From the NCBI GenBank assembly GCA_022315425.1, contig JAIUPT010000017.1:62001-126000 (forward strand): 64,000 bases of DNA. Reading direction: 5' to 3'. Shown piece after piece: positions 1-11,548 of this stretch. Origin of the DNA: Pseudevernia furfuracea (taxonomy: Eukaryota > Ascomycota > Lecanoromycetes > Lecanorales > Parmeliaceae). The position numbers and the translations under genes are program-made. Below the pieces are notes generated by a model. That model was given only the letters and a program-made list of their open reading frames with translations. It was not told the origin of the DNA and did no database searches. Positions within the stretch are counted from its first letter, which is position 1. Each line of letters begins with the position of its first letter.

Positions 1-2040
1 AACACTGACGTTATTACTGCGAGAGTAGTAGACACAAGATCAAGATCTTAATAGATCATTATAATCTTAAGAGATTTATGAGCACTACGCGACTGAATAG
101 TCGTTAAATTCGTTGAGCGCAGAAGCTGAGTCGCTACGATTTTGTTATCGAATATCGTCAGAGAAAACATAATCTCGCGAATTTACTTAGTCGAATCCCT
201 GACTACGAGCAAGATAATGATACTACGAAACGCGAGAATTATTAATTGCTAAGCGAGCTGAAGCAGACGTTACGTGATTTTCGTGCTGTGAGAAGATCGA
301 CCTTCATAACTAATTGCTTTCAAATGCTTATCGCTGAGACTCATAAGATGTCTAATATATGTAAGTAGTGAGCACGTATTCGTGTTACTATTACAGCAGA
401 AGACCTCGCAGAGAATATTATAAACGATTAGTCGTTCGACGATATGCTCGTGAAGCTAACTCGTGAAGATGATTATACAAAGAAGATATTAAAATAGCTG
501 AAGCAGTCTGTTATCAACTCTCTAAGCGATCTAAGCGATCAACTCTACAGTTATGTCGATAAACGACTATATCATAAAGAAAAGATCTATGTCTCTGCGA
601 CGTTACGAGATGTGATTCTCGATCGATATCACGATGCTTCTCTGATAGATCATTTCGATACTAAAAAGACTCAGACACTAATTCAACGTAAGTACTTCTG
701 ATCGAAGCTTATAAGGGATGTGAGCGAGCACGTTACATCGTGTTCTATATGCGCTATAATCAAGTCGTCTAGATATAAGTCGTATAATAAGTTAATATTA
801 TTGTCGACTTCTACTCATAAGTGAAAGAATATCTTATTGAACTTCGTCACTAAACTATCGCTCTTTAAGAACTGACGTGATTATATCTACGATTCGATTC
901 TAATAATTATAAATCGTTTCACGAAGATGTTATATTATATAGTAGTGAACAAGACGCTCGACGCGAAGCAGTTCGCATAAGTATTAATCGAGAATCTAAT
1001 AAGATATTATGAACTATCTGACTTAATAGTAACGAATCGTGAGTCGCTATTTATCTCTCAGTTCTGATCTAGTCTTATATACTTTCTGAGAATAAAGCGA
1101 CGCTTATCGACTGTATTTTATTCTTAGATCGATGATCAGACTAAGCGACAAAACAGTATTATGAAATAATATTTACGAGCCTTCATCTGCTGAGAGCAGG
1201 ACGATTAAGTGACATAATTATCAATCGCGAAGTTTGCGTACAATAACGCAAAGAACTTAGTTATTAACATATCGTCTTTTGAGACTAACTTGGGCTACAG
1301 TCTCAAAATGTTATAAGACGAGAATATCGATTCGAAATCTCGCTCGTAGACTGCAGTTGACAACGCAAAGTATTTATTTACACTTATAAGTGTCTATAAA
1401 GATGCGATCTTAACTACTCAGTAGTTATAGATCGAGTACGCGAACAAATATCGTAAGTTACGAGACTACAAAGTAGATGACTTGATATAATTAAATATTA
1501 AATATCTTAAGATCAAGCGAAACAGAAAGCTGAAATTCAAAAATTTCGATTTATTTCTTATTATAGACGTTATCGATTCACAATTTTATCGACTCGAGTT
1601 GCCGAGCGACTGACGAATTTATAACGTCTTTTATATGTTCTTGCTGAAAAAGAACTTCTCAAAATAGAAGGAGATAAGTCAAAGTCTAGAGAATATGAAA
1701 TTCGACGAAGACGATACATATGACTACGTGATCGCTGACGTTGTGAATAGTGCAGTTTTTGAATTAGACGAGAATAACAAGACAGAAGATCTATACTATC
1801 AAGTTCACTAAGAAGAATATTCTAACTCAGAGAATATATGAGAACCCTACGAGAGAGTCTTTCATCTACGAAAGTTGTTAAATAAGTTTCATAAGAAGCA
1901 CTCTAACAAGTCTATAGTCGAATCAGTGATCATCGAAAGAAAGTCACAACGACGTGTTTCAAAGAGATCTACGTCAAAGAATAAGAAGAAGAGTATAGAA
2001 GAAAGCGTTGAACATTCGTAACAGTATTATAAACGATAGT
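1..2040 (+). pseudogene. Ty3/gypsy chromovirus pol, 3' part (RNase H end, integrase, chromodomain)
   Basis: One forward frame reads as the end of a Ty3/gypsy polyprotein despite many stops. In order: the RNase H/tether end (RYDFVIEYRQRKHN near 125-170, followed by a LLSRIPDYEQ-like segment), the integrase zinc-binding region (DRYHDASLIDHF near 620-660, then C..C in HVTSCSICAI near 730-760), and the DDE core (IIINRFTKM near 900-930; IVTNRESLF near 1025-1055; a SQIDDQTKRQ-like segment near 1110-1150). The C-terminus (about 1785-1910) reads YYQVH*EEYSNSEN, then WEPYERVF once one stop is taken as Trp. This is the chromodomain signature that defines chromoviruses and is thought to target integration to heterochromatin. 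Internal stops are all TGA, TAG or TAA at expected Trp or Gln positions, as RIP produces. The element enters from beyond the left window edge, so gag, protease and most of RT are not visible. It is non-functional. Confidence 0.85.
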
Positions 2041-3479
2041 ACTCTTTTATTTATTTTTCTATCTAACGAGAAGATTTTATAATTTTAACGAGACTAGCTT
2101 AGATATTATATAAAACGAAAGAATAGAAGTTCGAACGATATCGATTCGACTGATTGACTCGAACTCTGAATCGAATGAACTTTAATTACTTGACGTTCGT
2201 CTGATGTTTACTGACACATTGTGATATGACTGCAATAGGATATCGATATACGATATGTTGTTGTTCTTTTTTCGGACTTGCTATCTCACAGAAGCTCGTC
2301 TTTAAAAAGAGAGAATAATTGTAAGAGTCATAAGATCTCTAGACATGAGACGACCTGTCAGAAGTTCAGAAATTCAACATACATCTAGATTAGATTCGAG
2401 AGACTATCTCTCTGATGCAGCTGTGCGACTATAGCAGTCGCATAGTAAGTTTGCTTGATATGGGAATACACTCTTCTCTGCTAAATATGCTATCTCTAAG
2501 GACTTTCATCGAGTTTCTCAGGATTCAGTCTATCTAGTAATCAATTCATCTGTTACTCACTCACTAATCTCTTAAAAGACTTATAACGAACTTAGACGTA
2601 TATATCGTAAATGTAAGCGATAAAGAAAAGTTAATCTTAATATCGATGTACTTCTAGTACGTCAAAGAAGCTAACGAGATTATTAATATAATATTAGTTA
2701 TTATTAAAAAAATAAGTAACGATATTCATAATTTAACGCTTAGAACGAGATCGATTAATCTTAATAGCGTTATAATAATAATAAACGCATATTTATTAAT
2801 CGAAAAAATATAATATATCTTATAAGATATTCTATCTTAACTAGTCTTATATTATAATATAGTATAAGATCGAGAGAGATTAGATATCTTAATAAATCGA
2901 GAACTCGCGTAAGAATTTTAAAGTTACGCAATTCGCATTTTTCGCATTTTACGCATTTTTTTAATAAGAAATACTTCGAAACTATCGAAAGCGATTTTAA
3001 AAGTTACTTTAAATATCGAATAGATTTTCTTATTAAAACTTAAAGTTTCGAATAGTTCGCTTAATATATATAGAGCGCAATAGCTACGTTAGAAATTTAT
3101 AAATTTTTTATACGTATAAGATACGACGCTATATTAGCGCGATATTATATAAATATATATTTATATATAGATATGACATTAAAGAATAAGAAAATTAATT
3201 TTTTTAAGAGTTGTTAAATGTATTAAATGTGTTAAAATCGTCTCGAATAACGTGAGTTACGTAAAGTCAGCTCAGGAATAGAGATATGAGCCTCGTGACT
3301 TTTTTGATTTTTTGCGCAAAATGCGCTTTAGACTAATATTTTTTTATCTTCTCGATTCGTCGATATAAGTTAAGATTCTTATTAAGATATCTTTTAATAG
3401 ACGTTAACTATTAACAAAGACAAGTATCTTATTAGACTAAGCATCTTGTTAATCTATCTACGAAAGACTTTCGTAATAA

Positions 3480-3607
3480 TTAAACTCTAATATATATATA
3501 ACTAAGTGAATCTATTAAGACACGTTAAGTCTAAAAGAGATAATATATAATAAAGAAATATAAATATAAATAGATTTTATTAAGAAATACGAGATACGCT
3601 CGTAATA
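3480..3607. repeat. RIP-degraded copy of the 188-bp LTR found at 17797-17984
   Basis: The stretch ending gagatacgctcgtaata aligns with the end of the well-preserved LTR at 17797-17984, which ends gggtacgctcgtaaca. An upstream block (gtgaatctattaagacacg here, gtgaacctaccaagacacg there) aligns in the same orientation and register. Nearly all differences are C to T or G to A in this copy. The left boundary is not resolved. Confidence 0.6.
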
Positions 3608-4639
3608 ATAAAAAGTAGACTTTTACTTAATTTAATTCTTTAAAATAAAGTTTAATATTTACGTTCTTCTTTCTTTAATCGATATACTTAAATTTAATAA
3701 TATTAACTCTATATTAGTATCGCTTAGTATCGCGAATAGAATTATAAATATTATAAAACGCGAAAATCTTAGCTTCGAAGTAGTAATTAACGATACGATG
3801 ATAATTAATATTCGAGATATTTTTAGTATTAAGAAGTAAATTCGCGACTTAATAACGATAGAGAGATAAGTTCTAAGAGCGTACTTATCGAATATTAACT
3901 ATTTCGAGACTAGAGATATAAAGATACTAACGAATTTGTTAATAAGATATATAATAACAAGCTAAAAAACGTAGTTTAAAAGAGATATAAGAAGTCGTAT
4001 TAGAGAAGTAATTTCTAAGATAATATAAAAAATTATAAAGATAATAAAATCTTTAAATTATAAGATTTCTACGCTACGTAATAAGACGAAGTAAGACGAA
4101 GTTTAAGATATCGTATCTCGTCTCGACACTAAGATTAGATTTAATTGAGACAAGACGAAATAAAACGATTTTTTCTTAATGAGATAACGAGATTATTTCG
4201 ATATCTCGATTACTAATCAAAATAATATAATATTTTTTTGACTTAGAATTTTTTAACTTTTTCTCTCTTTTTTTAAAAAATTATATCTTTATAATTTATT
4301 TATAAAATCTTATAATTATTTTATAAATAATTAAGAATTTTAACGTAGTTTACGAGAAAAATTTAAAATATTATAATTTAAAAATATCGAGTGAGATCAA
4401 AAATATCTTATATCTTTTAAAATAATATCAAGAAAACTATCTAAATTTTATATTATATATTATATTATTTCGATCACTAATCTCGATAAACTCGTAATAT
4501 CTATAAGCGACTTTCTTAAATTTTAATATTACGTATCAAAGTAAAGTAAATAAAAGTAAAAAGTAAAGTACGAAATATAATTACTTAAAAAGATAATGAA
4601 AAAGAGACGCGAGATAATATTTAAAAAGTCGTTATAAGA

Positions 4640-4825
4640 ATAACGACTTCGAGCTAATCTAATTAATAGACTTAACGAGATATTAAGATAACTTTAAATA
4701 AATCGACGCTAAGACGAGATAAGATAGATTTTTTCAAAAATTCGAAAACTCGACTCGATATCTCGTCTTAACGTCGTCTTAATTCGTAACTCGATCGAGT
4801 CTTAATATCTCGTTACGCGACGTAA
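4640..4825. repeat. Degenerate ~185-bp repeat, copy 1 of 2
   Basis: Starts near cgacttcgagctaatctaat and ends near tctcgttacgcgacgta. It matches the block at 5768-5955 in the same orientation, with TA-type substitutions and small indels. It could be a solo LTR or MITE; both copies are too eroded to find termini or target duplications. A weaker, partly inverted similarity lies near 4066-4215 (acgctacgtaa, gataacgagat). Confidence 0.45.
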
Positions 4826-5767
4826 TAATTTTTATAAAATTTTAAAATTATATATTAAAATTAAAATTAAATTAAAAGTTAAATTTTATATTTTAATTAA
4901 AAGTTTTTAAAAAGATAATTAAAAATATATATAAAGTAATATTTTAAGAATTACTCGTATTTAATTAAATATATTACTTTTATAAAATTTATTATTTCTA
5001 AAAATCGTTAAATTCGTTACTTAAAAAAATGTTATATAATATTAAATAATCGTAAATAATAAGATATATATCTTTTATAAATATTAAATTCTTTAATACG
5101 TAAAAAACGAGCTCTTTTTACTTATAATATCTTTTTTAAATTACTAAAGCGTAATATTTTCTTAATTAAAAAAGTCTCTTTATATTTATTTATTATATAA
5201 TCTAAATAATTCTTATTAAATAAATCTTTTAAGTTTTTTAATTTAGTTAAAGATATTTTAATAAATAGAATTTAAGAGTAATATACGAGATTCGAAAATT
5301 TTAAAAAAAATATATAGAAATTCTAAGTTATAAAAATAATATATAAGAGTTTTAAATTATAAAAGAAGAACTTTAAAATCAAGAATTCTTAGATTTACTT
5401 CTTATTATAAGCGTATCTTATATCTCTTAAAAATATCTATTTATATTAAAATTTCTTTTACACTTAAAATATCTTAATAAATTCACTTAATTATATATAT
5501 TTATAATTTTTTCTCTTAATATATAATTATTTTATATTTAGTTATTTATATAATTTAAATTTATATTAATTTTAATACTTTTAAAAGATAGTTAAATATT
5601 AATAAGTATTAATTTAAATATATATTTTATATAAATAGTAAAAAGTATCTATTTAGTATAAATTTATAAGAGATAATAATATATTTAATAAATAACGAAT
5701 TTATCGAATTTTAAATTAATATATTTATTAGAGCGATATATTTTCTAATATTAACGAGTATTACGAG

Positions 5768-5955
5768 AGTAATAGCTTCGAATTAATCTAATTAATAAAC
5801 TTAACGAGATAACGAGATATATTTTATCTTAACTTTAGAATCTTAAAGCGAGTAAATTTTTTTAAAAAGTCGATTATCTCGTCTTAAAACTTCGTTCTTA
5901 ACGTTATCTTAATTCGAAATCTTATTAAGATATCTTATCTCGTTACGTAGCGTAT
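5768..5955. repeat. Degenerate ~185-bp repeat, copy 2 of 2
   Basis: Begins tagcttcgaattaatctaat and ends tctcgttacgtagcgta, matching 4640-4825. The substitutions between the copies are dominated by C/T and G/A, as expected if both were RIP-mutated independently. Confidence 0.45.
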
Positions 5956-6661
5956 CTATATATTAAACGATTTATTAATTAAGATATCGATATATCGTTA
6001 GATCTAATTTAAAGATCATCTTATATTTTATACGAATAAGAGAAATTCGACTTCTAGATTTTGTAAAATGATTTCTAAAGAAAGATATTATTAGTATTGA
6101 ATCTAAAGATGACTTCGATCTATATACATGTCAAACATTAAGTTCTGAATCTCGAACGCTGCTGTCTTAGTTAAGACGTTGTTTTTCTTTAAGCGACACT
6201 TGATCTCAGTCAATTAACAATCTTATGTCTCTCTAATAACTTTATACGAGACATCTCGAACTGCGTCAAGCTTGTTTATAAATTTTTATTCTTCAAGTTG
6301 ACGAGAGTGTTATTCACATTAATATAAGATCACAAAGTAAGCATAAAATTCGAGAGTACAAACACGTTAATCGTTTTCAGTAACATATTAATAAAGAAGC
6401 AATACGCAGCGATCTCTACTTTAAACTTAATAAACTCTTTCTTCTTCGAAAGCTATCATGAAAGTTTGAAAGCAATGTCTTTGATGAAGTAATTTAAACT
6501 TTTATCTTCAGACTATAAACTCTTCTCGAAACTCTTCGTCCGTTTCTGAAATCTTAAAATTCATGTTCGACATTGCTCTGCACACTTCTCGACGGTAATT
6601 CTCAATGCGTTTAACTCAATCGTCTGTTCACAGAGTCGAAGAAATGCGAAAGCTAAACAAT

Positions 6662-6863
6662 TTGACTCGACTTGACAGGGGGTTAGTGAATCTTAATCTC
6701 GCACTCGCGTATAGCATGTTGATTGCATGCTATTTTTGAATTTGATAGACGTGTCCTTTGCAGAGAACAGATCTTATTTGAAAGCAGTATAAGTAGCTGT
6801 ATTTTATCAGCGTTTGACTCTTTATTCGAATTGATCTCTTTCAGAGCAATAATATTCTTTCGT
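6662..6863 (+). repeat. A1 repeat of YR retrotransposon copy A
   Basis: Begins ttgactcgacttgacagggg and ends attctttcgt; repeated as A2 at 11098-11299. It contains a hairpin at 6711-6733 (atagcatg, loop, catgctat). In A2 the same hairpin is weakened by G/A and C/T changes. Confidence 0.85.
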
Positions 6864-6959
6864 AGACACGCAAGCAACACGCTGTTATCTGACCTCGTAT
6901 TCTATTCTCATTAGCATATTCTTCTATTACTAGATCACTTATATCGTATCTCATCGTTC

Positions 6960-8290
6960 AATGACTCTCGTAGCTATGACAACTCGTTCTAGAGCGATCA
7001 ACCCCGCTCAAAAGACGTCTCAGAAGACGTCTTTCTCAAAGAAGATCACATTAAAGACATCGATCAAGAAGATCACTGTCTCAGTGACATCAAAATCTTA
7101 GAGTGTTACGAAAAAACGTTCTATTCGTCGTCCAGCCGTTTCAGAAATCTCATCATGTGATGTTACTTCAGAGACGTCGATCTCTAAGATCTCGATCGAA
7201 ATAGTTAGTTTATTCGTCGTCGAAGAAGCTCTCTCGCCGTCACATCGTACTTCGCTGAATCAGCAAATCGCAGCCTTGATCAAGAATTATAAGACTAATA
7301 CGTCGCGATTCAAATCCCATCACGCGTCTCACCGTTCCAAGTCTCACCGTCGATCTCATTATCGATTCAAATCTCATTATGAATCTCGTCATCGATTCAA
7401 GTCTCATTATCGTCGACACGATTTATTCTTAGAATTCTCGAGGTTTTTCTCGTTAGATTCGAAGATAGAAAACGAATTAAGAGTCTCTTTTTTACATAAA
7501 GAAGATAATAAACTCTTTTTTAAACTTCATAAGCGTTTTCGAGTCGTTAATATCAAATGCTTTAAACAAATCTTTTATAAAACCTTCAAGCTCAAGAATC
7601 TAATCAAGTTAGTTCACGATTATATCGATTGAACGTAAAGTATCAAGAACGATAAGAATAAGAAGAATAAAAGTATTTAAAAGATCTTCGATCTCAATTA
7701 ACTTCTTCGCTGCTTTAACGTGTATTGTTAGATCGTTTATTTCTTCGCAGCACGTTCTCATATAGTTTTAAAACTTTATAAGACTCTTATTAACTATCGT
7801 ATTCGTCTATCGAACTTTTCAGTTCACTATCGCTTCGACTTCATTAAGCAATATCACTATTCTTTCATATTCGCGCGTATGCTCAACGAGTAAAATATCT
7901 CTTTGTTATAATTTATTAAAATTATACGTTATTTTAACTTTCTTGTTCGAAAGATAGTCTCTGCGATCAACGACATTAAGCAATATTCGAATAATTAGAT
8001 TATCAAGTTTTTCTCTTCAGAGAGCATAATAATCTATAACAACTTCAACGTCGATAAATACAATTACGAATAATGCAGATACGCACATATTTGCTTTAAT
8101 TGTCAGCAGAATCACGCTGTTATAATATGTATCAAGTCTCAGACCTTTAATGTCAATTCGATTCCGCTGGGACAACGAGTCACTAAATTATTCAATTGAC
8201 TCGCAACGAGCTGTTCAGTCTCGTCGTCGTTAATCTTCGTATTCGAGAGATTCTCTTACACTTTATTCGAGACGTTCGATTCTAATTTGT
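6960..8290 (+). pseudogene. Gag-like ORF of YR retrotransposon copy A
   Basis: The clearest part is an open segment at 7276-7632: a highly basic, His/Ser/Arg-rich stretch (repeated RFKSH, RRSHYRF units), then an acidic-to-hydrophobic region containing CFKQIFYKTFKLKNLIKL. The corresponding protein of the second element (27696-28253) has the same order: basic K/R/H-rich region, then YFKQIFYGIFQPESLIKLSQ. By position upstream of RT this is the gag-equivalent. The basic region could bind RNA, but that is inference. Continuing downstream, the frame has CDKC-like Cys residues near 8060-8130 that may be a zinc-knuckle remnant. Stops and frame breaks make it non-functional. Confidence 0.55.
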
Positions 8291-9860
8291 CTCAGCAAGG
8301 CCCGTTGAAAATAGAACGATGAAAGGCCTGATTGAAGAATCATTCGAATATCACTTATGTCAAGACGCTAGTAAGTATTCTTCGAAAGGGGGTCAAAATT
8401 GAATATCGAGGTTCACCTCTCAATCATAGAAACAAGAATCATTTTTCAGCCCTCAGCGCACCTGATATACTAACGACGAACCTTCAAAAACAGCTTTAGT
8501 AGAATCGATTGACTATAATAGATATGAATTCCGAACCTCAATTCGTTTGCTTCTCTCTGAAACTCGTATCGAAACATGACGACGATTGAAGACGTATTCA
8601 CGATTTATTCTTCTCATATGACTGTTCAGTCAACGACGACATATTTCAAGCGTGAGATGCACTAAAATATACGACATTCGATGAGACAGTGAACGCACTG
8701 TTGTAGTAGAGTCGAAAAGCTCGACTAATCAAACGAGATCTTAAGAATACATTTCGACATATCTCGATGACCTCTTTAGATCAATAATTATTAGACTTTC
8801 TTTGTGACAATTTCTACTGACTAGAACGTTATCTATTATTCGAATTTCGAACGTTATCGTTTCTATTCGACCTATTCGTCAAGAGCGTCAATTAAATACT
8901 CATTGCGATATTGTATTGATTCGTGATACTTTACTATCTAAACGACTTCTTCGCGATTCTATTCTCGTGGGTCGATATAAAAATATATAATCGACAGTTC
9001 GACGAGCTGTGCAGCGATTTGAGTCTCATAATTAATCACACGAAGAATATTCTTGATATCATAGTCGATTTTCTAAGAATCGAACTCGATAGTATATTTA
9101 TACAGACGAGACTCTCTTCGAACAAGCTCGATCGAGCGAGAAAGACGATAATAGACCTTTTAAAAAGAGCGACAATTTCGTATCGTAAGCTCGAGTTAAC
9201 GATAGAATTTCTGTTCTTTGCGACGAAAATCGTTATTTTCGAGAGGGCATTCTTAAGAAGACTATTCGACGTTATTCAAAGATCGATAACGATTATTCGA
9301 CTATTTATCGATATGAAAGTCGATCTGCTATAATGAAAGATCTTTCTCAAAGACTAAAATAATCTTAAACTGCTGCGTAACGTCGTCAGTCGACGATCAT
9401 AATATATTTGAACTAATGTCTCGAGAAAGCTTGACATAGAAGACTATATTCTAAAACACTCTGATCTTCTATCACACGTTTAGAACGTCTTCAACACACG
9501 CGTGATCTCGCGATATACTCGCAAAGACATTTAATTCAAGAAAATAACAGTTATACTTCATGCAATTCGCGTATAAGTGAATAGACTATCAGATACTCGC
9601 TTAATACTTCACTGTGACAACGAGAACTGCGTTTATGAACTTCGAAAGTTCTTTATTCGTGAATCTGCGATAACATCGCTTCGAACGATAGCTATACTAA
9701 TAATCAATCACGATATTCTTCTGATTTCTATATGGATTTCGATCAAGACAAACGAGCTGACGAATAATCTTTCTCGTTTTCGATATCGAAAAATTGCTGA
9801 CAAATATTCACAGCTAAACCACCTATCGAGACATCGATCTATCACTCCGCCTCGCTAAAG
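8290..9860 (+). pseudogene. Reverse transcriptase-RNase H of YR retrotransposon copy A
   Basis: A single forward frame with many RIP stops. RT landmarks: a palm entry motif in PQFVCFSLKLVSKHDDD followed by RRIHDLFF (8535-8620), ARLIKRDLKNTFRHI (8715-8760), and the catalytic box as LYYLNDFF (about 8925-8950). The family motif is YLDD, so the first catalytic Asp has become Asn by a G-to-A change. The segment after it (IVDFLRIELDS, then YRKLELTIEFL) is typical of DIRS/Ngaro RTs, not LTR-element RTs. RNase H follows: YTRKDIQFKE, LILHCDNENCVYELRK (9600-9640) and TNELTNNLSRFR (9750-9785). The closest relative in this window is 28640-30160. The enzyme would copy element RNA into cDNA; this copy is dead. 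Confidence 0.8.
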
Positions 9861-10049
9861 CGAGACCCATCGCGATAGTAATATAATTAGATCTCGATGC
9901 CGCGAGACCTCGCTCGTCTTCTCTGATAGGGATTGACACGAAACACTCGCCGAATCTATTCGACGTCAATCAAGTTCTACAACACTCACTATACGATGAA
10001 TCGCATTCAATTCTTCTTTTCGACGATCTTCCTCTCGTTAAGAACCTAA

Positions 10050-10870
10050 GTAACGACCCTAAGTATTAGACGGGTTAAGACGAAGTTCATTAAGACATAT
10101 CTAATCGATGTTAGATTAGTCCATGTGAATATGAGATTTGAGAACTTGATAGTCTTTCACAGTGCATAACTAAAGAGAGTCGTAGATAATACTCGTCGTC
10201 TACGAGACGAAGACGAAACTCGAGAAAGATATTTAATTACGAAGAATATTCTTCTACGACTTCTGAAATGCTTTTATAAGATTATTAAGCATAATATAAC
10301 GATACAAATAGTATTTTATCTCGTCTTTATAATCTTTCTCAAAATAAGCGAGTTCATATACGAATCGAAAGATCTTCGCGACGAGAACTTCGACAATTAA
10401 TTTCTAACACGTCGTCACGTGAGACTATACGAAGATCATCTCGAATTGACGTTATCAGCATTCAAGACGAATCTCTTCAGACAAGACGTTACGCTATTCG
10501 TATTAGACACGAACGACGAGATATATATCGTGCGTGCATTGAGATATCTATTTAATAAGTGATCGATATCGCTATTCTCGTTCCTCTTCGCGATCGACGA
10601 GAGCTTTATCAAAAGAACGATCACTTACAATCTACGTCTAACATTGAGATTCAGCGATCTTTCAGATTACTACTTTAATTATTTCTTTCGTCGAGAGACA
10701 GCTATCACTGCGAGATTAATAGATCTAAGCGAAGACGAAATTAAGCTATTAGATAAATGAAAATCGAACTTCTATCGTCTCTACATTAAGACTCACTCAG
10801 TCTATATTCTCGCCGCGTCGCGTCGACAACAGCGTGTCATCGATTTATTCCTCGAGAACGAATCGAATAA
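10050..10870 (+). pseudogene. Tyrosine recombinase of YR retrotransposon copy A
   Basis: Forward frame reading FLTRRHVRLYEDHLELTLS, then YYFNYFFRRETAITARL (10670-10710), LSEDEIKLLDK*KSNFYRLY (10725-10780) and ILAASRRQQR (10800-10840). Known family features are the HSFRRG box (Arg of the catalytic HxxR), a downstream Trp and the nucleophilic Tyr in the YRLYI segment. Here HSFRRG has eroded to YFFRRE, the Trp is a TGA stop, and the Tyr persists. The enzyme family joins circular cDNA to target DNA without target duplications. The matching region of the other element is 30340-31165. Confidence 0.75.
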
Positions 10871-10945
10871 CTAGTCGTTATCGCGTTCTCTGTTTCTTAG
10901 CGCTAATACGATCGTTCTCTTCGAGGCCGTTGCTTGAGATTTGAG

Positions 10946-11097
10946 AGTTTTTTTAACGCTGAAATACGAGAACACGTCTACTTAGATCTCTGTTGAATCA
11001 GAATTCTAACGTTGAACGGCTCAATCACATCTACGAGTTCTGTATAGCCTCATGTTGCCCAGTTGAGCCTTTGTCACGTGCGAATTAAGGACACTAA
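10946..11097 (+). repeat. B1 repeat of YR retrotransposon copy A
   Basis: 152 bp aligning without gaps to B2 (11397-11548). It is the mutated partner: for example gctgaaatacg here against gctggggtacg in B2, and cttagatctc against ctcaggcctc. Its right edge abuts A2. Confidence 0.85.
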
Positions 11098-11299
11098 TTG
11101 ACTCGACTTGACAGGGGATTAGTGAGTCTTAATCTCGCACTCGCGTATAGCATATTGATTATATGCTATTTTTGAATTTGATAGACGTGTTCTTTGCAGA
11201 GAATAGATCTCATTTAAAAGCAGTATAAGTAGCTGCATTTTATCTGCGTTTGACTCTTTATTCGAATTGATCTCTTTTAGAGCAATAACATTCTTTCGT
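11098..11299 (+). repeat. A2 repeat of YR retrotransposon copy A
   Basis: 202 bp, collinear with A1 at 6662-6863; starts ttgactcgacttgacaggg immediately after B1. The internal hairpin reads atagcata, loop, tatgctat. The spacer 11300-11396 between A2 and B2 has no recognised content. Confidence 0.85.
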
Positions 11300-11396
11300 C
11301 TCGCTCACCCACACCTATTTTTATATGTATTCACGGCGTTTCTACATGTATATAGCTTCGTTTTTCACTTCAGGTCTATGCTTCTACAAGTATAGA

Positions 11397-11548
11397 AGTT
11401 TTTCTAGCGCTGGGGTACGAGAACACGTCTGCTCAGGCCTCTGTTGGCTCAGAATCCTGGCGTTGAACGGCCCAATCACATCTACGAGTTCTGTATAGTC
11501 TCATGTTGCCCAGTTGAGTCTTTGTCACGTGCGAATTAAGGACACTAA
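11397..11548 (+). repeat. B2 repeat of YR retrotransposon copy A
   Basis: 152 bp copy of B1 that kept its C and G residues (ctagcgctggggtacgag, cctggcgttgaacggccc). Its right end, gcgaattaaggacactaa, marks the element terminus. It is closely related to 31245-31350 next to the second YR element, which shares ttctagcgctgggg. Confidence 0.85.

Larger units (their letters stand above)
2041..6660. other. AT-rich, RIP-saturated intergenic block
   Basis: About 4.6 kb of very AT-rich DNA in which remaining cytosines sit mostly in CpG or CpT and CpA is nearly gone. 2041-2700 is less eroded and probably holds the 3' untranslated/LTR zone of the upstream chromovirus, but I cannot place LTR ends. 3000-6000 is saturated with TA. 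Only degenerate repeats can be picked out (listed separately); no gene is supported. The short open frames here are products of composition. Confidence 0.6.
6662..11548 (+). mobile_element. Ngaro-type tyrosine-recombinase retrotransposon, copy A (split direct repeats)
   Basis: A 4,887-bp element with the repeat order A1 (6662-6863), coding region, B1 (10946-11097), A2 (11098-11299), spacer, B2 (11397-11548). A1 and A2 are both 202 bp and collinear; B1 and B2 are both 152 bp and collinear, and B1 abuts A2 directly. This split-direct-repeat arrangement is known from Ngaro and PAT elements and is tied to integration by a tyrosine recombinase rather than a DDE integrase. The interior encodes, in order, a basic gag-like protein, a DIRS/Ngaro-type reverse transcriptase, RNase H and a tyrosine recombinase. 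I saw no methyltransferase, which fits Ngaro better than DIRS1. All frames carry RIP-type stops, so the copy is dead. No target-site duplication is apparent, also as expected for YR elements. Confidence 0.85.

Noticed and set aside
4640..5955. Reading the two ~185-bp repeats as LTRs of one element
   Set aside because: They are too close (about 1.1 kb) with no recognisable interior, and neither TG...CA ends nor target duplications can be read; kept as repeats only.
9577..9858. Separate small host gene
   Set aside because: It is the RNase H segment of YR retrotransposon copy A, in frame with RT.
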